NCBI GenBank assembly: GCA_030539035.1
Contig: JAUNSU010000023.1
Span: forward strand, 1 to 41,230
Source of the DNA: Planctomycetia bacterium
Lineage (GTDB): Bacteria; Planctomycetota; Planctomycetia; Pirellulales; Thermoguttaceae
Direction: 5' to 3'
DNA: 41,230 nucleotides
Each line of letters begins with the position of its first letter. Position 1 is the first letter of the stretch. The notes under the pieces were generated by a model. That model saw nothing but the letters and a program-made list of their open reading frames with translations. It had not been told where the DNA came from and did not search any database. Below are positions 24,900 to 32,919 of this stretch, in pieces. Made by a program: the position numbers and the translations under genes.

Positions 24900-27665
24900 A
24901 TGAAAAAATTCATTGGATTTCTTTGTGCGATGCTTTGTGCGTTTCCTGCGTTTTCATCGGATTTTCAAACGGCTCCCAAGCCGACTCTTCCCAGTCCGCC
25001 CAGAATTGCCGTTCCTCCGGCGGACAGTGCTTTTGAAGATTGGGTGCGCGTTCCTTATCGGGAAACTGCCCCGGAGATTCAGCCGTCAAAAGAAGAATCG
25101 CAATTCGGCTTTCTTCTTTTTTCGCGTCCTTTTGTCGACGCGATTTATCCGGAAACGATCCCTGTTCCGGAAGAACGGATTCGGGAAATCACCGGATTTG
25201 GCGCATGGGATCAATTTCAGACGCTCAATTTCGCGATCTATCCCTTGAAGGATCTGAAAGAGATCAATGTATCGGCAACCGATCTTGTTTGCGGAGAAAA
25301 GAAAATACCCGCCTCTGCGGCCGACATTCGCCTGATCACTTATCGGGATATTACCTATCCCATGTATTCCTCCAAAGGAGCTTGGCGCCGTCTTCCCGAA
25401 TATCTTCAACGGGTATCGGTTTCCGATGCCCCCGCGAAAGAATCGCAGCGGTTTTGCATTACGATCAAGGTGCCGAAATCGATCGCCGGAGGAATCTATC
25501 AGGGCAAGATCCTGATCTCCCATAAGGATTTCGATCGCGCGGTGGTTCTTCCCATTCGCTTTGAGGTTCTTCCTTTTTTGCCGAAAAGAGATCCGAACAA
25601 ACATTTCAGCGCCTATTATTATCCGCCCGAAAGACATGAACTTGTTCGGAACAAGGTTCATGATGCCGCTTGGGCGGAGGATGTCCTCAAGCGCGAATTT
25701 AAAACGATGGCCGATTACGGATTCGATCGTCCTCCCGTCCTTTCTCTGGAATATACGGAAAAAGACGGAAAGCCGGCGTTTGCTTTTGAGAAGCTCGCAA
25801 AATACACCGCTCTGATGAAGGAAAACGGAATGGATCCGCCCTTCCTCCTTACTGGCGGCGGAGTCTCTTGGCTTTGCGAAAAATTGGAAAAGATCAAGAT
25901 CGGAAACCATCTCGTTCTCGATCGTCTTCCTTCGCAGAAATACTATCAGTTGATTGAACGGCTTGCCGGAGATTTCAAAAAGGAAATGGAAGAGAATCAC
26001 TATCCCAGGATGGTTTTCGGACCTTTGGATGAGATTTCATCCGATCCGAAGTCGATCGAATACGGATGCGGAGTCTATAAAGCCTTCAAAAACGGCGGAT
26101 TGACGACTTACACAACGATGGAAATGGAAAATCCCGGAGTAAAAGCGATCGATCCTTATATCGACATCTACGGATCGCAGGCTTATCTTCCGACTTACGA
26201 CGAGATCCAAAAAGGACATAAACTCGCCTATTGGTGCTATCCGAATCATAATTCCTATGAACGCAAGGATCCTGTGATCATGTGCAAAGGGGGGCGGATG
26301 ACCTACGGATTCGGATATTGGAGAAGCGGATTCGATCTGCTTGTTCCCTGGATTTGGAGAAACAGTTCTTCCAAGCACTTTTTCCGGGAAAGAGGATCCG
26401 GCGGATCGAATATTCTTCATCCGGAAACGGGCGAAGTGATCTTGACCACCGCGTGGGAAAATTTCCGCGAAGGGATCAACGATCTGAACTACATCTATAC
26501 GCTTGAGGACGCAATCGTCAAGCGATCCGATTCTGCGGATCCCGCCGTTCAAAAAGAGGTGCTTAAAGGAAAGGCCCTTCTTCAGGAGATCTGGGATTCC
26601 ATCGCGGTTCAGAAAAAGTATTTGAATACGGATCTTTGGCCTTCCGATGAATTTGACGGGAGAAGATATGAGATCGGAAAAGCAATTCTCGCGCTTTCAA
26701 AATATCCGGAATCGAATCAGAAAATTGCTCCTTCGGTAATCGTGGATACAAAAGAGCCGGAATCGAAGTCGAAAGAAGATCTTTTCCGTGCGATGTACAA
26801 GCGGGAAGCGGAGCGGAAAAATCTTGATGCTTTTTCACTGGAATATCCCAAGATGAAAGACGGCGGATGGATTTCAACAGAAAAAGAAGCGTCCGTGGAC
26901 AGTAAAGGTGAAAACGGGGCGCTGCGTCTTTTGCTGAACGTCGATCGTATTCTCGACGGGACTGGAAATCAAAGCGGAGCCTATCCTTCCGGATGGCCGG
27001 GAATGGTCTTTTCCTTCCGGAATGGAAAACAGTATTTTGCGGATTATGATTTTGCCCGAATCTGCTATCGGATCAATTCCAATCGAAATTCCAAAAAGGG
27101 GGAAAAGCTTCCTTCCTCCATCTCCTGGTTGATTCGGACGAAAACAAAAGGATTGTCCAGTGCAGTCGCTCTTCCCGATCAAATGGAAGAAGGGAAAACC
27201 TGTGAAATCATCGCGCCGTTTACTTCTTCCGCTTATGATGGAATCGATATGAAGTCCGGCGAACTGGATCATATTCGCGTTTCCATTGCTGAAAGCCGAT
27301 ATCAGCATGGTGATAAACTGATTTTTACTTTCGACCGGATGGAATTTCTTTCCCTGAAGAATCCGATCCTTTTCGGTTTGGATCTTCCGGCCTCGGTTTA
27401 TTCGAAATACGGTCGAATTCGATTTCAGGCGGATCTGATGGGAAAAATCGCGCCGAATTCCCAACTGCGGGCCGATGTCTTTTCTTCCGACGGGAAATCG
27501 CTCGGATCCTTCGTGCGATCTCTTGAAAAGAACGATAAGAAGATCAACGGACAGATCAACCTTTCCGAAAACGTTCCTTCCGGAAAATATCGGGTTAAAT
27601 TCGATCTGCTCGGCGGCGATGGAAAAGTCCTGTCGAGTATGGAAAAAGAATGCCGCGTCCTTTGA
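24900..27665 (+). CDS. Secreted DUF4091 / GH123-like glycosidase
   Basis: 921 residues from the ATG at 24900, which has GGA six bases upstream and begins a signal peptide (FIGFLCAMLCAFPAFSS). The frame is open further upstream, but without a signal sequence there. An N-terminal beta-sandwich (to about residue 215) precedes a barrel-like region (HFSAYYYPPERHE, FGPLDEISSD, DIYGSQAYLP), and the DUF4091 signature is in GFGYWRSGFDLLVPWIW and AWENFREGINDLNYIYTLED. The C-terminal 270 residues form another beta-rich region. The family is related to GH123 beta-N-acetylgalactosaminidases, but the substrate is unproven. It lies 97 bp after uvrA with no clear promoter. Confidence 0.85.
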   Translation: MKKFIGFLCAMLCAFPAFSSDFQTAPKPTLPSPPRIAVPPADSAFEDWVRVPYRETAPEIQPSKEESQFGFLLFSRPFVDAIYPETIPVPEERIREITGFGAWDQFQTLNFAIYPLKDLKEINVSATDLVCGEKKIPASAADIRLITYRDITYPMYSSKGAWRRLPEYLQRVSVSDAPAKESQRFCITIKVPKSIAGGIYQGKILISHKDFDRAVVLPIRFEVLPFLPKRDPNKHFSAYYYPPERHELVRNKVHDAAWAEDVLKREFKTMADYGFDRPPVLSLEYTEKDGKPAFAFEKLAKYTALMKENGMDPPFLLTGGGVSWLCEKLEKIKIGNHLVLDRLPSQKYYQLIERLAGDFKKEMEENHYPRMVFGPLDEISSDPKSIEYGCGVYKAFKNGGLTTYTTMEMENPGVKAIDPYIDIYGSQAYLPTYDEIQKGHKLAYWCYPNHNSYERKDPVIMCKGGRMTYGFGYWRSGFDLLVPWIWRNSSSKHFFRERGSGGSNILHPETGEVILTTAWENFREGINDLNYIYTLEDAIVKRSDSADPAVQKEVLKGKALLQEIWDSIAVQKKYLNTDLWPSDEFDGRRYEIGKAILALSKYPESNQKIAPSVIVDTKEPESKSKEDLFRAMYKREAERKNLDAFSLEYPKMKDGGWISTEKEASVDSKGENGALRLLLNVDRILDGTGNQSGAYPSGWPGMVFSFRNGKQYFADYDFARICYRINSNRNSKKGEKLPSSISWLIRTKTKGLSSAVALPDQMEEGKTCEIIAPFTSSAYDGIDMKSGELDHIRVSIAESRYQHGDKLIFTFDRMEFLSLKNPILFGLDLPASVYSKYGRIRFQADLMGKIAPNSQLRADVFSSDGKSLGSFVRSLEKNDKKINGQINLSENVPSGKYRVKFDLLGGDGKVLSSMEKECRVL

Positions 27666-27674
27666 ACTTGGAAA

Positions 27675-27714
27675 AATCCTCCAATACGGATTGATCAATC
27701 AATGCGGGAGGATT
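27675..27714 (+). repeat. Nested inverted repeat upstream of yidD
   Basis: AATCCTCC (27675-27682) and GGAGGATT (27707-27714) are perfect inverted arms. Between them lies the 12-bp palindrome GATTGATCAATC (27689-27700). The right arm contains a Shine-Dalgarno-like GGAGGA that is not placed before any good start codon. No T-tract follows, so it is not a standard terminator. Confidence 0.45.
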
Positions 27715-27737
27715 CCGAAAACGATTTAAAGATTACA

Positions 27738-27962
27738 ATGCGTAAATATTTCACTCCTTCTTTTTGGGCGATTTTGCTGGTGCGGATCTATCAGAAGACG
27801 ATCAGTCCGATGATAGGTCCCTGCTGCCGGTTTACCCCTTCTTGCAGCCAGTATTATATATTGGCGGTGCAAAAGTACGGATTCATTCGCGGATCACTCA
27901 AGGGAATTTGGCGCATTCTCCGGTGCAATCCGTTCTGCAAGGGCGGTGAAGATCCGCCCTGA
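27738..27962 (+). CDS. yidD: Membrane protein insertion efficiency factor YidD
   Basis: 74 residues, usual length. The family signature is complete: [26 protein letters not shown] and the end [13 protein letters not shown], with the conserved cysteines. YidD is a small peripheral inner-membrane protein that aids YidC-dependent insertion. The ATG at 27738 is chosen by similarity; an in-frame ATG at 27702 exists, and neither has a good ribosome site. The usual neighbours rpmH, rnpA and yidC are absent. Its last 23 codons overlap the 3' end of the opposing gene. Confidence 0.92.
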   Translation: MRKYFTPSFWAILLVRIYQKTISPMIGPCCRFTPSCSQYYILAVQKYGFIRGSLKGIWRILRCNPFCKGGEDPP

Positions 27963-29336
27963 TCTTTCGGCCAAATCTTCGAGGACGGTTGCCCGTTCCA
28001 ACGGATCGTCGATCTCTCTGATCTTTATCATCGCCTCTTGCATCGATGAACCGGAAGGATCGAAAGAAGTGAAAAGTATTTTTTCCGCTTCAAGAGGGAT
28101 CCGCCATTTGAGCAGCGGAATTTCCTGAATTAGCTCATCTGTTCCCTCAAAGTCCCCGCGGGCGAACAGCAGATGAATATTTTCCTGCTGGACAAGAGAG
28201 AAGAGATCGTCCGGCTGAACTTCTTTCGCTGTGTTAAAGAGGTCTTTTCGGATTCTTTGCGCGGTTTTCGACTTCTTCATTTTCTTCAGCAGATCATAAA
28301 GATCCCGATAGATCCGAATCCGTCCGAGCGGATTTTCAATGGATCCGATAAAATCGAATCCCTTTTGGATCAGATCCATTGCCTGATCTTTGGATCCGAT
28401 CAGAAAACGGATCTCGGCGAGCAGGAGGAAGAGATCCGTAAAGGATCCTGATTTCGGATTCGCAAAAAGATCTTCCGCACAAGCGGCAAGATCGGCGCAG
28501 GAAGAATCCCGTTCGAGCTCCTGAATAATGAGCTGGAAGGGTTTTTCCGGATTTCTCCATTGCTCCAGAAGAAAGGAATCACCCAAAGTCCGGCGAACGA
28601 AGGGAAGATCCCAGAGAATCGGAAGAACCCGGTCCTTTTCATCGGAAGGATCCATTGCCGACAAGAGATCCCGTGTTCTTTGCATGAAGGAAGAATCTTC
28701 TTTCTTCTGATATTCTGCCCGGCGCGCCGCGTATTCAAGCTGAAAGTGCGGAATCTCAAAATCGTATTCAAATTCTTTTGCCTTTTTGTCGAAAGAGTCT
28801 TCCGAGGGACTGCCTGAAAGGAAAATGAAATCGATCAGAAGTTCTTCAAAAAGATCCTGATCTTCAATGTTCGAAAGACGCTTTTTCAGATCGTCCTGAT
28901 CAGCCGGCAAAAGATCGGTAAAAACGGGAAGGAGCAATTTGCAGCAGTCGAAAAACGCGATCTCTTTCTGTTCGGGATCTTCGATTTTTTCCAGATATTG
29001 CGATCCTTGCGTCCATCCGAGATCTTTCAATCCTTTTTTCAAATAAAGATGATAGAGGTGATCCTGCTCATCGGAGAGATCCAGTTCTTCGATCAGCGCG
29101 GGGATCCGGACCAAAAGATCGGAAAGAATCTCTTTGCGGCAAAGGGAAGACGGGTCCATACTTCGAATCAGAAGATTGATCTTTTCATTCTTTTCCGGAA
29201 TCTGATCAATCTGCTGATCAAGATCTTCAAGTAAATTTTTCGTAAAATGATTCAGATCGTTTATTTGATCCGGTGTAATTTGATCCGAATCGGAAAGCGC
29301 AAACCTTTTTTCTGTATAGTTGATCATAATCCGCAT
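27894..29336 (-). CDS. Unknown helical, acidic cytoplasmic protein
   Basis: 480 residues, or 477 if the second ATG (29327) is used. There is no signal peptide or membrane segment. The protein is strongly acidic and appears all-helical, with repeated Asp/Glu-Leu patterns ([31 protein letters not shown]) and segments like [20 protein letters not shown] that suggest an alpha-solenoid (TPR- or HEAT-like). No family is recognised. It has its own promoter candidate, and its last 69 bp overlap yidD tail to tail. Confidence 0.75.
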   Translation of the reverse strand: MRIMINYTEKRFALSDSDQITPDQINDLNHFTKNLLEDLDQQIDQIPEKNEKINLLIRSMDPSSLCRKEILSDLLVRIPALIEELDLSDEQDHLYHLYLKKGLKDLGWTQGSQYLEKIEDPEQKEIAFFDCCKLLLPVFTDLLPADQDDLKKRLSNIEDQDLFEELLIDFIFLSGSPSEDSFDKKAKEFEYDFEIPHFQLEYAARRAEYQKKEDSSFMQRTRDLLSAMDPSDEKDRVLPILWDLPFVRRTLGDSFLLEQWRNPEKPFQLIIQELERDSSCADLAACAEDLFANPKSGSFTDLFLLLAEIRFLIGSKDQAMDLIQKGFDFIGSIENPLGRIRIYRDLYDLLKKMKKSKTAQRIRKDLFNTAKEVQPDDLFSLVQQENIHLLFARGDFEGTDELIQEIPLLKWRIPLEAEKILFTSFDPSGSSMQEAMIKIREIDDPLERATVLEDLAERSGRIFTALAERIAPENAPNSLE

Positions 29337-29390
29337 TGGGGTAAAAGGTGATAAAATACCGGAGGAAAGAAAAATCCCTTCTTAAAGTCC

Positions 29391-29418
29391 ATTATAATCT
29401 TCCCGGAAATTTCGCCAA
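29391..29418 (-). promoter_or_regulatory. Sigma70-like promoter for the 480-codon unknown gene
   Basis: On the minus strand TTGGCG (29418-29413), a 16-bp spacer and TATAAT (29396-29391). Confidence 0.45.
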
Positions 29419-29455
29419 GGATATCTCGGAAAATCGGAAAAAGAGAATGATGGAC

Positions 29456-29484
29456 TTGAAAGGGACCTGTTCGCCTGATATAAT
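29456..29484 (+). promoter_or_regulatory. Sigma70-like promoter for pepF
   Basis: TTGAAA (29456-29461), a 17-bp spacer and a perfect TATAAT (29479-29484), about 90 bp before the pepF start. An 8-bp inverted repeat, AAGTCCAT (29385-29392) and ATGGACTT (29450-29457), spans the gap between this and the divergent promoter and touches both. Confidence 0.6.
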
Positions 29485-29574
29485 TCTGGTGATTCAGTTT
29501 GCTGTTCGAAAAGATCCAAAGGGACAGCACGTAAGCAATGAAAAGGAGCAATCGATTTATGGAAAGGAAAACCA

Positions 29575-31443
29575 ATGCTTTTCTTGAACAGTGAAAATAA
29601 GGAATTCGGCCGATATTTTGCGAATGAGGAAGGAAATTTCTCGGATTATTCCGGGCGGGATCGATCCGATGTTCCCAAAGAAGATACCTGGGATCTTTCG
29701 AAATTATTTCGATCGGACAAGGCTTGGGAACAGGAACAGGAAAGCTGGAAAGCGGCGATTGATCAATTTGAGCAGTATCGCGGAAAGTTGGCCGATCCCA
29801 AAATTCTCGCGGAATTTTTCGAAAGGGAAGGGGAATTCGATAAACGGGCCAACCGCCTTTATCTTTACGCGTATTTGAAATCTTCGGAAGATGTTGCCCA
29901 ATCGAAATATTCCGGATACAAGAATATGATGGCGTCCGCGCTGGCCCAGGCGGGCGCGCAAACCAGTTTTGTCCGTCCGGAACTGCTTGCGCTTTCCCAG
30001 GAACAATGGAATAAACTGTTAAAAGATCCCTGCTTGAAAGATTATCGGCTTGTGCTGGAAAGAATTCGGCGATTTAAAACTCATACTCTGTCGAAAAAAG
30101 AAGAGAAGCTGCTTGCCCTTTCGAGCGAGATCGCGCAATCGCCCCAGCAGATCTTTTATGTGCTTAACAATGCGGAACTGAAGTTCGATTCCGTTCGCGA
30201 TGAAAACGGGAATCTCCGTCCGCTTACCCAGGAAACTTTCTCGGTCTTTCTTCACAGTGCGAAAAGATCCGTCCGAAAAGAGGCCTTTGAAAAGTTCTAT
30301 CGGGGATATGAGTCCTTTGCCAATACGATATCCGCGTCTCTGGAAGGATCGATCAAAAAAGATGTGTTCTATGCGAAAAGCCGAAATTATCCGAACTCGC
30401 TGGAGATGGCCCTTTTTTCGGAAGAGATCCCGTATGAAGTTTATTCCAACTTGATCGAGGAAGTGCACGCCGCTCTTCCGGATCTTTACCGGTACTATGA
30501 AATTCGGCGGAAAAAAATGCGAATCAAAGAGATCCATTTTTATGATACTTATGTTCCTGTCGTCCATTCGGTCAAATTTCATCATACTTGGGAACAGGCG
30601 GTCGACTTGATCATGAAGGCTCTTCAGCCGATGGGAAAAGAATACCTTCGCCTTCTTTCGAAAGGACTTCTCCGCGATCGCTGGGCGGATCGATATGAAA
30701 ATAAAAACAAGGCGAGCGGAGCTTACAGTTTTTCCGCCTATCAAACGATCCCCTATATTATGATCAACTATAAAGAAGAGCTTTTGGAGAGTGTTTTTAC
30801 ATTGATCCATGAGTCGGGCCATTCGATGCACAGCTGGTATTCATCGCGAACACAGCCTTTCCAGTACAGTGATTATGAGATCTTTCTCGCGGAGATCGCA
30901 AGTACATTCAATGAGCAGATGCTGGCCCGTTTTCTGCTGGACAAGGCGGACGATCCCAAGATTCGCTTCTGGATCATTAATCGGGAGATCGATTCAATTC
31001 GGGCAACGATTTTCCGGCAAACGATGTTTTCCGAATTCGAAAAGAAGACGCATGAGCTTGCGGAAAAACAAATTCCGTTGACGAAGGATCGTTTTCAGAT
31101 GATCTACCGCGAACTTTTGGAGCTTTATTTTGGTCCCCGGTTTGCGCTGGATGAGGCCCTTTCGCTGGAATGTCTGCGCATTCCGCATTTTTACCGCGGA
31201 TTTTATGTCTATAAATACGCGACGGGACTTTCGGCGGCGATCGCTCTTGCGGATCGGGTCCGCAACGGAGGAGAAAAAGAACGAAAAGAATACTTTGAAC
31301 TCCTTTGCGGCGGATCTTCTGATGCGCCGCTGGAGATATTGAAAAAGGCCGGTGTCGATATGCTTGCGCCCGATACGATCCGGAACGCAATGCGTCGATT
31401 CTCCGAGTTGATCGATGAATTCGAAAAATTTAAAGATCTGTAA
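29575..31443 (+). CDS. pepF: Oligoendopeptidase F, M3 family zinc metallopeptidase
   Basis: 622 residues, usual for M3B enzymes. The zinc site HESGH is at residues 412-416, within LIHESGHSMHSWYS, and the third ligand glutamate lies in EIFLAEIASTFNEQ. The N-terminal helical domain carries the family pattern ending in FRPLTQETFSVFLHS-like sequence (about 215-230). It cleaves short peptides in the cytoplasm; there is no signal peptide. AAGGA stands six bases before the ATG. It is a single-gene unit with its own promoter and ends at a convergent terminator. Confidence 0.95.
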   Translation: MLFLNSENKEFGRYFANEEGNFSDYSGRDRSDVPKEDTWDLSKLFRSDKAWEQEQESWKAAIDQFEQYRGKLADPKILAEFFEREGEFDKRANRLYLYAYLKSSEDVAQSKYSGYKNMMASALAQAGAQTSFVRPELLALSQEQWNKLLKDPCLKDYRLVLERIRRFKTHTLSKKEEKLLALSSEIAQSPQQIFYVLNNAELKFDSVRDENGNLRPLTQETFSVFLHSAKRSVRKEAFEKFYRGYESFANTISASLEGSIKKDVFYAKSRNYPNSLEMALFSEEIPYEVYSNLIEEVHAALPDLYRYYEIRRKKMRIKEIHFYDTYVPVVHSVKFHHTWEQAVDLIMKALQPMGKEYLRLLSKGLLRDRWADRYENKNKASGAYSFSAYQTIPYIMINYKEELLESVFTLIHESGHSMHSWYSSRTQPFQYSDYEIFLAEIASTFNEQMLARFLLDKADDPKIRFWIINREIDSIRATIFRQTMFSEFEKKTHELAEKQIPLTKDRFQMIYRELLELYFGPRFALDEALSLECLRIPHFYRGFYVYKYATGLSAAIALADRVRNGGEKERKEYFELLCGGSSDAPLEILKKAGVDMLAPDTIRNAMRRFSELIDEFEKFKDL

Positions 31444-31456
31444 TCCGGATCGGGAT

Positions 31457-31560
31457 TTTATTGCGCGGAGCCGTCCCTGAAAGCATAAAAGCGGGGCGCG
31501 TTTTCGCGCCGCTTTGGAACCTTTGTTCGGACTTTATTGCGCGAAGCCTCAAAGCATAAA
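31457..31560. repeat. Imperfect direct repeat flanking the terminator
   Basis: TTTATTGCGCG (31457-31467) and AAAGCATAAA (31480-31489) reappear in the same order at 31533-31543 and 31551-31560. The second copy contains the stop codon and last codons of the PHP-like gene, so the first may be a decayed duplicate of that gene's 3' end. Confidence 0.5.
31488..31515. terminator. Hairpin terminator between convergent pepF and PHP-like genes
   Basis: AAAGC-GG-GGCGCG, loop TTTT, CGCGCC-GCTTT forms an 11-bp stem with a two-base bulge. On the minus strand it is followed by TTTT; on the plus strand the T-run is short. It lies between two convergent genes and could serve both. Confidence 0.55.
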
Positions 31561-32787
31561 CGGCTGGGAAAAAAGGATTTCTCCGGAATTGTCCAACGCG
31601 AACGCCTTGATTCTCAGATATCCGTAATCGGCCCGACGATCGGCGGCAACGTCGAATTCGAAATGATCATCGGTCTTTTCGAAAATAGAGCCGGATCGCG
31701 CAATGATCTGAAAACGGGCCTTTTTATCTGTTTGCGCACGCAGTTTCTTTCCGTCAAAATTGATCCGCTTGAAATTGAGAATTCCGCGTCCTTTAATCGC
31801 TCCATACCAGTTTCCCTGCCGATAGGCCCTCAGGCATTCATGCGCGGAACGTTCCGGAACCAGAAGAATATTTACGCCCTCTTCGACTCCCCAGTCGGGA
31901 ACAAAGAAACCAAAACACTGCCGGCCGGTTGAGAGCGCGAAGTCCCAATAATTCTCGTTAAACTTATCGCTCCAGGGATAAGATTTCAAATTTCCTGCGC
32001 TCATGTTAAAGACTTCTATTCCCAGAACGCGGGAATCATAATCCAGAATATCGAGCATATGATCTTTCTTCAAGCGGGTCCAGACCGGATGGTTAATGGT
32101 GATTCCGCCTCCGTCCGGAAAGATCAGACCGTCGAACATTCGATCAACGGCTTTTTTCCAGGGAAGCCCGGTTCCGAAGTTGTATCCTCCGCGAGATTTC
32201 GTCTCATATTTATTACGGGCATCGAATGTTCCCGACGCGTAATTTGAACCGGGAGCGCAGATATGCGTCGGACTGTCTGTAAAAGAATGATGCTCCGCAT
32301 TCGGCGCCTGAAGGATGTTTTTCGGATAGTCGGTAAAGAGTTTTCCCCCTTCTCGAAATGGAAAAGCCTTTCGATATTTTTCGTCCAGTTCGCCGATCCA
32401 GGGCTTGATGATCTCGTTCCAGTTGAAGGGACCCGGCATCATTTTTCCATTAACCATTACCGGATGATCATGATGAACACGATAATAATTGATCGTCATT
32501 TTCTCCAGAGGATAATACGGTGCGGACGGATAATAATTCGAGATCGTCAAAAATTCGAAGCCCCGATTCAAAAAACGTTCCAGTACTTTCTGGTGCGTAA
32601 TATGTCCATGGGTCGTCGTATGGATCTGAAAGGAATGTTCCCAATCAATATTCTGATAAGGAGTCCGATTTCTCGATTCGGCGGGAAAAGACACGCCTTC
32701 GGCTCTTGCTCCCGGACAGAAAGAAGTATTCGATCCCGCCGCCGCTGAAAGCGCAATTCCTTTGATAAAATCTCGTCGATTCAACAT
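31549..32787 (-). CDS. Tat-exported PHP-domain-like phosphoesterase
   Basis: 412 residues from the ATG at 32787, which has a GGGGG stretch six bases upstream. It begins with a twin-arginine signal (LNRRDFIKGIALSAAAG). An earlier in-frame ATG at 32847 would put 20 residues before the Tat motif and is unlikely. Residues such as FQIHTTTHGHI, GFEFLTISNY, INHPVW and GIEVFN match the layout of PHP (polymerase and histidinol phosphatase) metal-dependent hydrolases, where these His residues bind metals. The C-terminal 100 residues look beta-rich. The substrate is unknown; it lies downstream of the FAD oxidoreductase gene but has its own promoter. Confidence 0.75.
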   Translation of the reverse strand: MLNRRDFIKGIALSAAAGSNTSFCPGARAEGVSFPAESRNRTPYQNIDWEHSFQIHTTTHGHITHQKVLERFLNRGFEFLTISNYYPSAPYYPLEKMTINYYRVHHDHPVMVNGKMMPGPFNWNEIIKPWIGELDEKYRKAFPFREGGKLFTDYPKNILQAPNAEHHSFTDSPTHICAPGSNYASGTFDARNKYETKSRGGYNFGTGLPWKKAVDRMFDGLIFPDGGGITINHPVWTRLKKDHMLDILDYDSRVLGIEVFNMSAGNLKSYPWSDKFNENYWDFALSTGRQCFGFFVPDWGVEEGVNILLVPERSAHECLRAYRQGNWYGAIKGRGILNFKRINFDGKKLRAQTDKKARFQIIARSGSIFEKTDDHFEFDVAADRRADYGYLRIKAFALDNSGEILFSQPFML

Positions 32788-32871
32788 GCTGTTCCCCCTT
32801 GATAAAGTTTGATATTTACGGATCCCTGATATCTCATCGATCTTCATCGGAAATATTCCTGTTCATGATCC

Positions 32872-32900
32872 ATTATATAAAAAGGAAATGGTCAATTCAA
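32872..32900 (-). promoter_or_regulatory. Sigma70-like promoter for the PHP-like gene
   Basis: On the minus strand TTGAAT (32900-32895), a 17-bp spacer and a perfect TATAAT (32877-32872), giving a leader of about 80 nt. Confidence 0.55.
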
Positions 32901-32919
32901 CGGATCAGGAATGATATTT

